Part shown: in pieces, positions 1 to 10,453 of the stretch | Numbering within the stretch: position 1 is the first letter of the stretch | How the letters are laid out: each line of letters opens with the position of its first letter | NCBI GenBank assembly: GCA_937995865.1 | Contig: CALKJA010000097.1 | Location: forward strand, 1-51,807 | DNA from: an uncultured Paracoccaceae bacterium | GTDB lineage: Bacteria; Pseudomonadota; Alphaproteobacteria; Rhodobacterales; Rhodobacteraceae | Reading direction: 5' to 3' | Length of the DNA: 51,807 nucleotides | The notes under the pieces: model-generated | What the model was told of the DNA's origin: nothing | The model's database searches: none | Seen by the model: only the letters and a program-made list of their open reading frames with translations | Program-made: the position numbers and the translations under genes

Positions 1-6
1 AATTCT

Positions 7-411
7 CTACAAAAAATCCCACAGCATTGCCACAAGTGGTACATCGGCTGCAGGCATGGGGTAGTCTCTCAGTTGGTTTTTTCGCGCCCACGTCAAAGAC
101 TGACCCTCTTTGCCTTTGGGCGTCCCATTCCATTTCCGGCAAGCAAAGAGCGGCATCAGAAGATGAAACTCTGCATAAGCGTGCGATGCGAATGTGAGCG
201 GCGCCAGGCAACTATCCCATGTCTCGATGCCTAGCTCTTCGTGCAATTCACGTACCAGGGCCGCCTCTGGAGTTTCTCCGGGCTCTACCTTGCCGCCTGG
301 AAATTCCCAAAGCCCGGCCATGCTTTTGCCTTCAGGGCGTTGCGCCAACAGGACGCGGCCATCAACATCAATCAAAGCGACGGCTGAAACGAGGACGATC
401 TTCGTGCTCAT
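7..411 (-). CDS. mutT: MutT-type Nudix hydrolase (8-oxo-dGTP diphosphatase)
   Basis: Cytosolic sanitising enzyme that hydrolyses oxidised dGTP before it is built into DNA. The 134-residue product carries a complete Nudix box at about residues 40-62 (GX5EX7REUXEEXGU, seen as GKVEPGE...RELHEELGI), and an FPGGK stretch precedes it. The reading frame extends 16 codons upstream of 411, but the ATG at 411 shares an ATGA overlap with the argJ stop, the usual sign of translational coupling, so I place the start there. It is the last gene of a parvulin-argJ-mutT minus-strand operon. Substrate preference within the Nudix family is inferred from similarity and gene order. Confidence 0.88.
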   Translation of the reverse strand: MSTKIVLVSAVALIDVDGRVLLAQRPEGKSMAGLWEFPGGKVEPGETPEAALVRELHEELGIETWDSCLAPLTFASHAYAEFHLLMPLFACRKWNGTPKGKEGQSLTWARKNQLRDYPMPAADVPLVAMLWDFL

Positions 412-1661
412 GAGCGATAGTCTGCGTTTATCGTGATGTATTGATGGGTCAAATCGCATGTCCAGACATCGGCATTCCCATCTCCAACGCCGAGATTGAC
501 GGTAATCTCCAGCTCTTGATTCTTCATATAGGCCGCGCCGAGCGCTTCTGAATAACCGTCTGCCACCCAGCCTTTCTCAGCGACAAGAATATCACCGAAG
601 CGAATGGATAATAGATCTCGGTCTGCGGCCGCGCCCGATTTACCAACGGCCATAACGATGCGCCCCCAGTTTGGATCCTCACCCGCGATAGCCGTTTTAA
701 CGAGCGGAGAATTTGCAATCGCCAAGGCCACCTTTTTTGCGTCGCTTGTGTTTGCCGCCCCGTGGCAGGAGATCTTGCAGAATTTAGTCGCGCCCTCACC
801 GTCGCGCACGACTTGATGGGCAAGATCAAGCATCACAGCTTCAAGGGCTGTGTCGAACCCACAGTCACCACGGATCCGTGCACCGGACGCCCCTGTCGCG
901 GCAACCAAAAGGGTGTCAGAGGTTGAGGTGTCGCTGTCTACAGTGATGCAGTTGAAGGTGCGGTCTGTGATCTGACCTACCAGCTTTTGCAAAACAGGTT
1001 GGTCAATCACCGCATCAGTAAAGATATAGACCAGCATCGTGGCCATATCCGGAGCAATCATCCCCGAACCCTTTGCAATACCCGCAATTGTCACGGTTCT
1101 GCCGTCCACCACAATTTGTGCGCTAGCGCCTTTCGGGTATGTATCCGTGGTCATGATCGCGCGTGCGGCGGCTTCAATACCATCCGATTCTAGCGCGCCA
1201 GCCAACGTGCCCAGATGTGCTGTGATCCGATCATGGGGAAGACGCTCACCGATGACGCCGGTCGAGGCCGTGAACACGCGCGTTTCGGGAACGCCAACAG
1301 CTTGTGCTGTTGCTGCGCTAAGCGCGGAGACGGAATCAGTTCCGGCACGCCCTGTAAAGGCATTGGCATTGCCAGAGTTCACAAGAAAGGCGGCTCCTAA
1401 AGTGGTGCTCTGTTCCATCAGTGTTTGGAGTTTTTCCTCGCAATCCAGCACGGGCGCAGCGCGCGTTGCTGAACGCGTGAATGTGCCCGCGATGGTGGTG
1501 CCGGGATCCATAACCGCAAGCATCACATCGGTACGGCCGGTCGTATAGCGCACGCCCGCAGCAGCTGTGGCAAAGCGAACACCCCCAACAGGCGGTAGAT
1601 CGGGAAAGCCCCCATCCTGTGCCGCTTTGGGCGCAAGCGGTGAAATTGGCAGCCCGCTCAT
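408..1661 (-). CDS. argJ: Bifunctional glutamate N-acetyltransferase / amino-acid acetyltransferase ArgJ
   Basis: Catalyses the fifth step of arginine synthesis by moving the acetyl group from N-acetylornithine to glutamate, and in bifunctional forms also makes N-acetylglutamate from acetyl-CoA. The 417-residue length is normal. The autoprocessing site is visible at about residues 198-210 (KGSGMIAPDMATML), with Thr208 as the expected nucleophile that becomes the N-terminus of the beta chain. The C-terminal part has the conserved GEDPNWGRI motif. It overlaps the upstream parvulin gene by 4 bases and the downstream mutT by ATGA, so the three are probably one transcript. Whether it is mono- or bifunctional cannot be read from sequence alone. 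Confidence 0.95.
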   Translation of the reverse strand: MSGLPISPLAPKAAQDGGFPDLPPVGGVRFATAAAGVRYTTGRTDVMLAVMDPGTTIAGTFTRSATRAAPVLDCEEKLQTLMEQSTTLGAAFLVNSGNANAFTGRAGTDSVSALSAATAQAVGVPETRVFTASTGVIGERLPHDRITAHLGTLAGALESDGIEAAARAIMTTDTYPKGASAQIVVDGRTVTIAGIAKGSGMIAPDMATMLVYIFTDAVIDQPVLQKLVGQITDRTFNCITVDSDTSTSDTLLVAATGASGARIRGDCGFDTALEAVMLDLAHQVVRDGEGATKFCKISCHGAANTSDAKKVALAIANSPLVKTAIAGEDPNWGRIVMAVGKSGAAADRDLLSIRFGDILVAEKGWVADGYSEALGAAYMKNQELEITVNLGVGDGNADVWTCDLTHQYITINADYRS

Positions 1662-2488
1662 TCGCCGAACAGGGACAATGTGTTGAGCAACTCGGGATCC
1701 ACACCCTCGAGCGTGATTTCAATGTCTGCCGCCGCACGAAGCTCTGTCACGCGCGCATCCAATGCAATGCTGCGCAGCTGACCAACAATATCCTCGCGCA
1801 CATCTTCAATCGCGGGCGCGGATTCGGTGCGCGTATCGTTCAAACGCACAACGTGCCAACCAAACTGGGTTTCTACCGGCGCCGAAATTTGACCAACCTC
1901 AAGAGCACGCACGGCGGCTTCAAAGGCAGGAACCATCATGCCTCGGCCAAACCATCCCAGCTCTCCGCCGGATGGGCCGGATGGTCCTGTTGAAAATTCT
2001 TTTGCGAGCTCGGAGAAATCTGCACCTGCGTTTGCTTTTTCGACCAGAGAGGCGGCTTCGTCTTCCGTTTCAACAAGGATATGCGAGGCATTAAACTGCG
2101 GCTCACCGGTAAAATTTCCAAACTGCTCGTCGTAAAATGCTTGGACCGCTTCGGGCGAAACGGCGCTTTCGGCCAGAGCGACAACAGCCTCACCCGCAAG
2201 CAAAGACGCGCGCTGATTGGATATAGCTTCATCAATCCAATGCGGTTCTGGCGCAGCATTGGCCAAAACGCGCTGCTGGATCAGCTGATCAACAATCCCT
2301 GGCAAAAGTTGCGCAGGTGGAATGCTCTGATACTGCTCTGGCAGCTGGCGTCTAATATCCAAAACATGGGTCATCGTGATCGTCTCGCCATCAATTATGG
2401 CAACCACAGTATTCATTCCCGTGTCTTGGGCAGCCAGTGGTGCGGCAAACGTGGCACAAAAAGCTGTTAGGATTAGGCTCTTTTTCAT
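1658..2488 (-). CDS. Secreted parvulin-type peptidyl-prolyl cis-trans isomerase
   Basis: Periplasmic folding factor of the parvulin/PpiC class, 276 residues. Residues 1-20 form a signal peptide (KK, hydrophobic core, then AAPLAAQD). The rotamase domain lies at about residues 133-220, with NASHILVE, the [13 protein letters not shown] loop and a GWHVVRLND end. The segment before it resembles the SurA/PrsA-type N-terminal chaperone helix region. The ATG at 2488 has a GGAAAG Shine-Dalgarno about 7 bases upstream. It is divergent from secA, a gene order I recall as common in Rhodobacterales, which fits a role in folding newly exported proteins. Alternative names for this family include SurA-like or PrsA-like foldase; I do not assign a symbol. 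Confidence 0.88.
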   Translation of the reverse strand: MKKSLILTAFCATFAAPLAAQDTGMNTVVAIIDGETITMTHVLDIRRQLPEQYQSIPPAQLLPGIVDQLIQQRVLANAAPEPHWIDEAISNQRASLLAGEAVVALAESAVSPEAVQAFYDEQFGNFTGEPQFNASHILVETEDEAASLVEKANAGADFSELAKEFSTGPSGPSGGELGWFGRGMMVPAFEAAVRALEVGQISAPVETQFGWHVVRLNDTRTESAPAIEDVREDIVGQLRSIALDARVTELRAAADIEITLEGVDPELLNTLSLFGE

Positions 2489-2538
2489 GATTATCTTTCC
2501 TTTGGCGCCTCTGACCCCTTTGTCATTGGGGCGTGGCG

Positions 2539-2567
2539 TTGACTTGGCTATGCGCGTTGCTTACATC
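2539..2567 (+). promoter_or_regulatory. Candidate sigma-70 promoter for secA
   Basis: TTGACT at 2539-2544 and TACATC at 2562-2567 are separated by exactly 17 bases. The -35 matches the consensus at five of six positions, the -10 at only three of six. It lies in the 217-base divergent gap before secA and would give an untranslated leader of about 130 bases. It is a visual match only. Confidence 0.35.
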
Positions 2568-2705
2568 GCGGAATGGCTCCGAGAGGGCTGTGGTGCCCGA
2601 AGTGGTAGTGAACGTGTCTTACCGCACATCTATGCGGGTTCGCACGCGGGCTGCAAGCGCCCTGCCCCCTCAAGAAATCAGAAGGCCGTGAGGCGCGAGG
2701 AATAC

Positions 2706-5438
<2,733 letters not shown>

Positions 5439-5453
5439 GCGCCACAATTCTGC

Positions 5454-5488
5454 CGCCGACCTGACGCCCCTCTGACGCCGGGTCGGCG
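5454..5488 (+). terminator. Hairpin after secA, possible terminator
   Basis: Arms CGCCGACC at 5454-5461 and GGTCGGCG at 5481-5488 pair perfectly over 8 bases, with a 19-base loop. It lies 16 bases past the secA stop codon. No T-run follows, so it may be an mRNA 3'-end stabiliser rather than an intrinsic terminator. Confidence 0.35.
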
Positions 5489-5582
5489 CAAAGACTCCGC
5501 GAAACTGCCGCGCTTCTGGCCACGGCCCGCCCGAATCGAACCCGATAAGGTCAGGGAACGATTTTGGCGTGGGAGCTGAGCA

Positions 5583-6635
5583 ATGGGTCTTCGAACTTCT
5601 CTTCCGGGTGGAACTACAGCCCGCAAACTTGGCATGGTTGGCCTGACATTTGCCTCTGCAATGGGCATCGGCTTTTTCATGCAGCAAGGCGATGCTTCGG
5701 CCTCGTTGTCGTCCGGCGTTCTACAAGCCACAGGCGCAGCGCCATCACAGGCGATCGCAGCCTCTGCAATTGCACCGGCACCAGACGTAGATCCATCGTT
5801 GGCCTTGCCTGAAAGGGATATGGCTTTGGCGGACCGCGTTGCGTTTGATACAATGCCCGACGCAGAAATCGATACCACTGGCGTTCCGATGGTTGAGCCT
5901 GTTCTTGCTGAAATCGACGAGGACACAAACCAAGCGCTAGCGGCAAGGCCGTTGAATTGTGAGCCTAGCCTAACCGCACGGGCCACAGAAGCTGCAATGG
6001 TTGAGCTTAGTGTGGACGCGCCATGTACGTCCGGTGCGTCATTTACCATCCACCACGAAGGCATGATGTTCACTGCAATGACAGATGTCGCGGGTGGCGC
6101 AAAATTGATGGCTCCGGCTTTATCGGAACGCTCAGTCTTTATCGCGGCTTTTGATGATGGAACGGGTGCGGTTGCAGATGTCGCCGTCCCTGAACTGACG
6201 CTCTATGACCGTGTTGTTCTACAATGGCGCGGACAAAGCGGGCTTGAAATCCACGCGATGGAGTTTGGCGCTGAATATGGTCAGCCCGGCCATGTGTGGC
6301 GCCACGCAGCACGCAGCCCAGCTGTTGCGACAACCGGCACAGGCGGTTTCTTGATGCAGTTGGGCGATGCGCGCACCGATAGCCCTTTAATGGCTGAAGT
6401 TTATACCTTCCCTTCGGGCAAAGCCCCACAAGATGGCCAAGTCACCCTAAGCGTTGAGGCTGAAGTGACAGCGGAAAACTGTGCAACAGAAGTTGAGGCT
6501 CAAACTTTGCGCCGCAGCGGTGCGGAAAACATCAAAATCTCGGATCTAGTGCTGTCTGTTCCGGAATGTGAGGCGATTGGTGACTTTATGGTGTTGAAAA
6601 ACCTGCTTCCCGACCTGACACTAGCCCAAGGTTAA
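5583..6635 (+). CDS. Conserved exported protein of unknown function downstream of secA
   Basis: I cannot assign a function. The 350-residue product has a positively charged N-terminus followed by a hydrophobic stretch (about residues 15-33), which reads as a signal anchor or signal peptide, then an Ala/Pro/Asp-rich low-complexity segment to about residue 115. The remaining part has paired cysteines (in LNCEPSL and DAPCTSG, and again in ENCATEV and VPECEAI), suggesting a periplasmic disulfide-bonded domain. The ATG has a GGAGC Shine-Dalgarno 7 bases upstream. I recall homologues in the same place in other Rhodobacterales, sometimes labelled translocase only because secA is adjacent; nothing in the sequence supports that label. 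Confidence 0.7.
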   Translation: MGLRTSLPGGTTARKLGMVGLTFASAMGIGFFMQQGDASASLSSGVLQATGAAPSQAIAASAIAPAPDVDPSLALPERDMALADRVAFDTMPDAEIDTTGVPMVEPVLAEIDEDTNQALAARPLNCEPSLTARATEAAMVELSVDAPCTSGASFTIHHEGMMFTAMTDVAGGAKLMAPALSERSVFIAAFDDGTGAVADVAVPELTLYDRVVLQWRGQSGLEIHAMEFGAEYGQPGHVWRHAARSPAVATTGTGGFLMQLGDARTDSPLMAEVYTFPSGKAPQDGQVTLSVEAEVTAENCATEVEAQTLRRSGAENIKISDLVLSVPECEAIGDFMVLKNLLPDLTLAQG

Positions 6636-6648
6636 GTGCGTGACGTTC

Positions 6649-6667
6649 CCGGCCATGATATGGCCGG
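6649..6667 (+). repeat. Perfect hairpin just upstream of a Shine-Dalgarno
   Basis: CCGGCCAT at 6649-6656 and ATGGCCGG at 6660-6667 form an 8-base-pair stem with a 3-base loop. It lies between the stop codon at 6633-6635 and the GGGAGG at 6670-6675 that serves the GTG start at 6680. The position would let it influence ribosome access or mRNA stability. No T-run follows. Confidence 0.5.
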
Positions 6668-6679
6668 TTGGGAGGTAAA

Positions 6680-8236
6680 GTGGCCAAGAGATGGGTCCGG
6701 GCGGCGGTCTACGCCGCCCTTTGCATGTTCAGCGCGTTCGTGCCTGGCCTGCTCGCCGCGCAGGAGGTGTCTTTGCGGTTTCCCGATGGCTCCTTCGAAG
6801 TGACGGGGCCACTCTTGGGTTTCGACGGCCTTTCTTACCGGTTGGATACGCGTTTTGGCGTTCTGACAATAAAGGCCGATCAGGTTGAGTGTGTGGGTGA
6901 CTGCCCGACTGACACATATGCCCCGTTGATCCGAATGAGTGGAACAGAAGCACTTGGAGAGGTGCTGATCCCCGCAATGGTGGATGCGTTCGCTTTGTCT
7001 CTTGGCTTGCAAAGCACGGTGGAACCCGCGACTGACGGTGCCGTGCGGCTTGCTCTACTAAGCGACGGGGTTCCGATTGCGCGGTTTGAGATTGCGCGTA
7101 TGAGTACAACCGATGCTATTGCTGCGCTTTTTGAAAACCGCGCGGATATTGTTTTGTCTGACCGCTTCGTCACTACAAAGGAAGCGGAACGTTCCAAGAC
7201 TCTGGGTTTCGGCGATTTAGAGGACCCCTTGCGCCGAAGGCTATTGGCCCGCCGCCCTTTGCGTCTTGTAACATCAGAGCCGCCACCACCGTTTACAGTG
7301 ACACAGCTGGCACAAGTGCTGGCCGGGCAGATCTCCGATTGGTCCGCGCTTGGAGCAAGTCCTGAGCCGATAAAGCTTTTCACAACCGGGATGGACCACG
7401 GCCCCTTGGCCGCGCGCTTGGCAGAACTGGAAGCCGTTCTGAGCCTTCCATCAACCCCACTTGCGCAACTTGCTGTTCTTGATGGCCCCGAGGCGCTTCG
7501 TGTGGCTCTTGAAGCGACGCCTGGTGCTATCGCTATCACACATGAGCCTGATCCGTTCGGCCATGAGGTGGCCCTATCCCACGGATGTCTTCCCGGCACG
7601 GCCTCGCGCGCCGAAGGCACAGCCCACCCTCTTATGGTGCACTACTGGGCTTACACCGGGGCTGCGCGGCTCCCTGATTTGGGGCGTGCGTTTTTGATGT
7701 TCGCTTCAGGGCCAGATGCTCAGCGGGTGGTTGATCGTGCCGGCTTCATTGATAAACGCCCTCGCCCTGTTCCTCTTGCTGAGCAGGGTGACAGGCTGGC
7801 GCAAGCAGTCGCTGCTGCTGGGGAGGAAGTCTCGCTTTTGGACCTTCAAACCACGCTGCGCCGTTTGCAAGGATATGATCGTTTGGAGCTAAGTTTTCGC
7901 TTTCGCGAGGGCGAACCGGAGCTGTTGACCGAAAGCGTTAGTGAGGCACAGGGGTTGGCAGCGTTGCTTGATACTGGTGCCTTTGATGGGCGTAGCCTGC
8001 TTTTTTTGGGTTTGACAGACAGCATGGGCGATGCCGAAGCAAACGCGCGCCTGGCTCAGGTTCGAGCGACACGTGCCGCAAATGCGGTAATGGCAGCGAT
8101 GGCCACCAACCCAGCCCGCGTTGTGATGCAAAGCGAGGGCTTTGGAGAGACCCTTCCAATTGCTTGCGATGATACAAGATGGGGCCAACACGTGAACCGC
8201 CGCGTTGAGGTTTGGGTTGGGCCCCACACACGCTAA
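6680..8236 (+). CDS. Exported protein with PstS-like binding region and C-terminal OmpA domain
   Basis: Secreted envelope protein of 518 residues from GTG 6680, which has GGGAGG 4 bases upstream; a TTG at 6668 lies before that Shine-Dalgarno and is unlikely. A signal peptide ends near AAQEVSL. Residues of about 85-370 resemble a phosphate-type periplasmic substrate-binding fold. The last 100 residues or so are an OmpA-like peptidoglycan-binding domain (DSMGDAEANARLAQVRA..., then VNRRVEVW). The combination implies a binding protein tethered to the cell wall; the ligand is unknown and no transporter genes are adjacent. Its stop codon overlaps the convergent radC stop at 8233-8236. Confidence 0.75.
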   Translation: MAKRWVRAAVYAALCMFSAFVPGLLAAQEVSLRFPDGSFEVTGPLLGFDGLSYRLDTRFGVLTIKADQVECVGDCPTDTYAPLIRMSGTEALGEVLIPAMVDAFALSLGLQSTVEPATDGAVRLALLSDGVPIARFEIARMSTTDAIAALFENRADIVLSDRFVTTKEAERSKTLGFGDLEDPLRRRLLARRPLRLVTSEPPPPFTVTQLAQVLAGQISDWSALGASPEPIKLFTTGMDHGPLAARLAELEAVLSLPSTPLAQLAVLDGPEALRVALEATPGAIAITHEPDPFGHEVALSHGCLPGTASRAEGTAHPLMVHYWAYTGAARLPDLGRAFLMFASGPDAQRVVDRAGFIDKRPRPVPLAEQGDRLAQAVAAAGEEVSLLDLQTTLRRLQGYDRLELSFRFREGEPELLTESVSEAQGLAALLDTGAFDGRSLLFLGLTDSMGDAEANARLAQVRATRAANAVMAAMATNPARVVMQSEGFGETLPIACDDTRWGQHVNRRVEVWVGPHTR

Positions 8237-8958
8237 AGATAGCCCTCCGCCCGAAAACTCAATTCGCGAGATTGGCCAATTATAATGTGATCGTGCAGCA
8301 CCAGCCCAAGAGCCTGTGCCGCGCTTTCAATCTGGTGTGTCATCGAAATGTCAGCTTCGGATGGCGTTGGATCGCCTGACGGATGGTTATGCACCAAGAT
8401 GATTGCCGACGCGTTGACCTCTAACGCGCGCTTTACCACCTCGCGAGGGTAGACCGGCACATGATCCACCGTTCCCTGACCTTGCTCTTCATCGGCAATG
8501 AGGATGTTCTTGCGGTCAAGGTATAACACGCGAAACTGTTCTGTGCTGCGGTGGGCCATCGCGGTATGACAGTAATCCACCAATTGATCCCAGCCTGACA
8601 ATACGGGCCGCTGCATGACCCGCGCGCGTGCCAGACGATGCGCCGCGGCCTCGATGATCTTGAGCTCGGTCACTACAGCGTTGCCCACGCCTTTAACTCC
8701 GCGCAAACGCTCCGGATCCGCTGACACAACGCGATTGAAATCACCAAAGCTGTCTAACAATAACCGGGCAAGAGGTTTAACATCTTGCCTTGGGATCGCA
8801 CGAAACAACACAAGCTCAAGAAGCTCATAGTCTGGCATGGCACCCGCGCCACCGGCCATGAAACGTTCGCGCAACCGGGCGCGATGATCGCGCAAATACG
8901 AGGGCGGCTTGGCAGAATTTGGTGTGATTTTCACCTCATCCGCTTCAAACAGTGACAT
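8233..8958 (-). CDS. radC: RadC-family JAB/MPN-domain protein
   Basis: Family long called DNA repair protein RadC, although a direct repair role is doubtful in the literature. The 241-residue form starts at ATG 8958 (an in-frame ATG also exists at 8982 without a clear Shine-Dalgarno). The N-terminal half has helix-hairpin-helix type sequence (LRGVKGVGNAVVTELK). The C-terminal half has the JAMM metalloprotease-like signature HNHPSGDPTPSEAD near residues 190-203. It sits downstream of dnaJ on the same strand but 245 bases away, so it is probably separately transcribed. Exact function remains inference. Confidence 0.9.
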   Translation of the reverse strand: MSLFEADEVKITPNSAKPPSYLRDHRARLRERFMAGGAGAMPDYELLELVLFRAIPRQDVKPLARLLLDSFGDFNRVVSADPERLRGVKGVGNAVVTELKIIEAAAHRLARARVMQRPVLSGWDQLVDYCHTAMAHRSTEQFRVLYLDRKNILIADEEQGQGTVDHVPVYPREVVKRALEVNASAIILVHNHPSGDPTPSEADISMTHQIESAAQALGLVLHDHIIIGQSRELSFRAEGYL

Positions 8959-9202
8959 AGGTTTCTCAGAAAAATGACCCATGCCGACACGGTTCAGCGA
9001 TTCTGGTTAAGGCAGAGTTAATTGATCTATCCCAGCAGACTGTACAGCAGCGCGAAACGCCGAATGATCTTTCAACAATCGCCCTACGTCCGCCGGAGGT
9101 CTTAAACCGCCGCGCAGCGGCCTCCCTTTAGTTCAAGCCAACGGCGCAGAAGGGCGGCGGGTGGGCCGCGCCAGAAAAACGCGCGGCGCCAAAGAAGCGG
9201 GG

Positions 9203-10348
9203 TTAACCCTTCATCTTCTCCCAGAAGCTCTTCACGGAATTCAGAAAGCTCGAGCTCTCAGGGTTATTCTCGGAGCTAAGCTCTTCAAATTCCTGCAGAA
9301 GCTCTTTCTGACGGGAGGTAAGGTTGACCGGTGTTTCCACAGCCAACTCAATAAACATATCGCCCGTGCCGGCGCCACGCAAAGCAGGCATGCCTTTGCC
9401 ACGCAAACGCATCTGCCGTCCAGATTGCGATCCCGCAGGGATTTTGACACGGCTGCGCCCGCCATCGATATTAGGCACTTCGATATCGCCGCCCATTGCG
9501 GCAGTGGTCATGGCGACTGGCACACGGCAAAACAAGTCAGACCCATCGCGCTGAAAGATCGGGTGATCGGCCACCTCAATGAAAATATAGAGATCACCAG
9601 AGGGACCGCCGCGCATCCCGGCTTCGCCTTCGCCACTCAGCCGAATGCGCGTGCCAGTTTCGACACCAGCGGGGATGTTCACGCCCAGAGCGCGATCTTT
9701 CTCAACGCGTCCTTGTCCGCCACAAGCGCGGCAAGGATTCTGAATGATTTGGCCGGTCCCTGAGCATGTTGGGCAAGTGCGCTCCACTGTGAAGAAGCCT
9801 TGCTGAGCGCGGACTTTGCCCATGCCTGAACATGTTGGACATGTCTGCGGTTCAGATCCGCCTTCGGCGCCTGTGCCGTCACAGCTCCCGCATTGAACCG
9901 ATGTGGGAACGTTGATGGTTTTGGACATTCCTTCGAATGCATTCTCGAGGTCGATCCGGAGATTATATCGGAGGTCAGATCCACGCGATGCGCGCCGTCC
10001 ACCTGCGCCGCCTCGCTGGCCGCCCATGAAATCGCCAAAGAGATCGTCAAAAACATCTGAGAACGCAGATGCAAAATCGCCCTGACCGCCTGCGCCGGGC
10101 CTTCCGCCGCCGCCCATGCCGCCTTCGAACGCTGCATGGCCATAGCGGTCATACGCAGCTTTCTTGTCGCCGTCCTTTAGGACGTCATATGCCTCGTTCA
10201 CCTCTTTGAACTGGGCTTCGGCATTTGGGTTGTCGCTGTTTCGATCGGGGTGCAGCTCTTTTGCCTTGCGGCGATACGCTTTTTTGATCTCCGCGGGATC
10301 TGCTCCTTTGGCGATGCCAAGCAGCTCGTAGTAATCAGTTTTGGCCAT
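9203..10348 (-). CDS. dnaJ: Chaperone protein DnaJ
   Basis: Type I Hsp40 co-chaperone that delivers clients to DnaK and stimulates its ATPase. The 381 residues show the J-domain with HPD at 33-35, a Gly/Phe-rich linker at about 75-120, and four CxxCxGxG zinc repeats between residues 153 and 213 ([32 protein letters not shown]). The C-terminal client-binding region follows. The ATG at 10348 has a clear GGAGG upstream (AAAGGAGGCATGTGAATG). It is co-directional with dnaK across a 105-base gap that holds two strong hairpins. Confidence 0.97.
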   Translation of the reverse strand: MAKTDYYELLGIAKGADPAEIKKAYRRKAKELHPDRNSDNPNAEAQFKEVNEAYDVLKDGDKKAAYDRYGHAAFEGGMGGGGRPGAGGQGDFASAFSDVFDDLFGDFMGGQRGGAGGRRASRGSDLRYNLRIDLENAFEGMSKTINVPTSVQCGSCDGTGAEGGSEPQTCPTCSGMGKVRAQQGFFTVERTCPTCSGTGQIIQNPCRACGGQGRVEKDRALGVNIPAGVETGTRIRLSGEGEAGMRGGPSGDLYIFIEVADHPIFQRDGSDLFCRVPVAMTTAAMGGDIEVPNIDGGRSRVKIPAGSQSGRQMRLRGKGMPALRGAGTGDMFIELAVETPVNLTSRQKELLQEFEELSSENNPESSSFLNSVKSFWEKMKG

Positions 10349-10364
10349 TCACATGCCTCCTTTA

Positions 10365-10410
10365 ACGAACATGGGGCGGACGGTGCGATCCGCCCGCCCC
10401 AGTGGTTCGT
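10365..10410 (-). repeat. Large imperfect hairpin between dnaK and dnaJ
   Basis: The inner stem pairs 10373-10383 with 10390-10400 (GGGGCGGACGG with CCGCCCGCCCC, ten of eleven pairs) around a 6-base loop. An outer 6-base stem pairs ACGAAC at 10365-10370 with GTTCGT at 10405-10410 across a small internal loop. In the dnaK-dnaJ transcript this would be a very stable structure, suited to partial termination or mRNA-end protection of the dnaK part. No T-run follows it on the minus strand, so full termination is unlikely. Confidence 0.6.
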
Positions 10411-10415
10411 GGGCA

Positions 10416-10441
10416 ACGACAAGACCATCGGCGCTTGTCGT
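10416..10441 (-). repeat. Second hairpin between dnaK and dnaJ
   Basis: ACGACAAG at 10416-10423 and CTTGTCGT at 10434-10441 form a perfect 8-base stem with a 10-base loop, 12 bases past the dnaK stop codon. Together with the larger hairpin it makes a double stem-loop in the dnaK-dnaJ spacer. Confidence 0.55.
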
Positions 10442-10453
10442 CGCCATCAAGCC

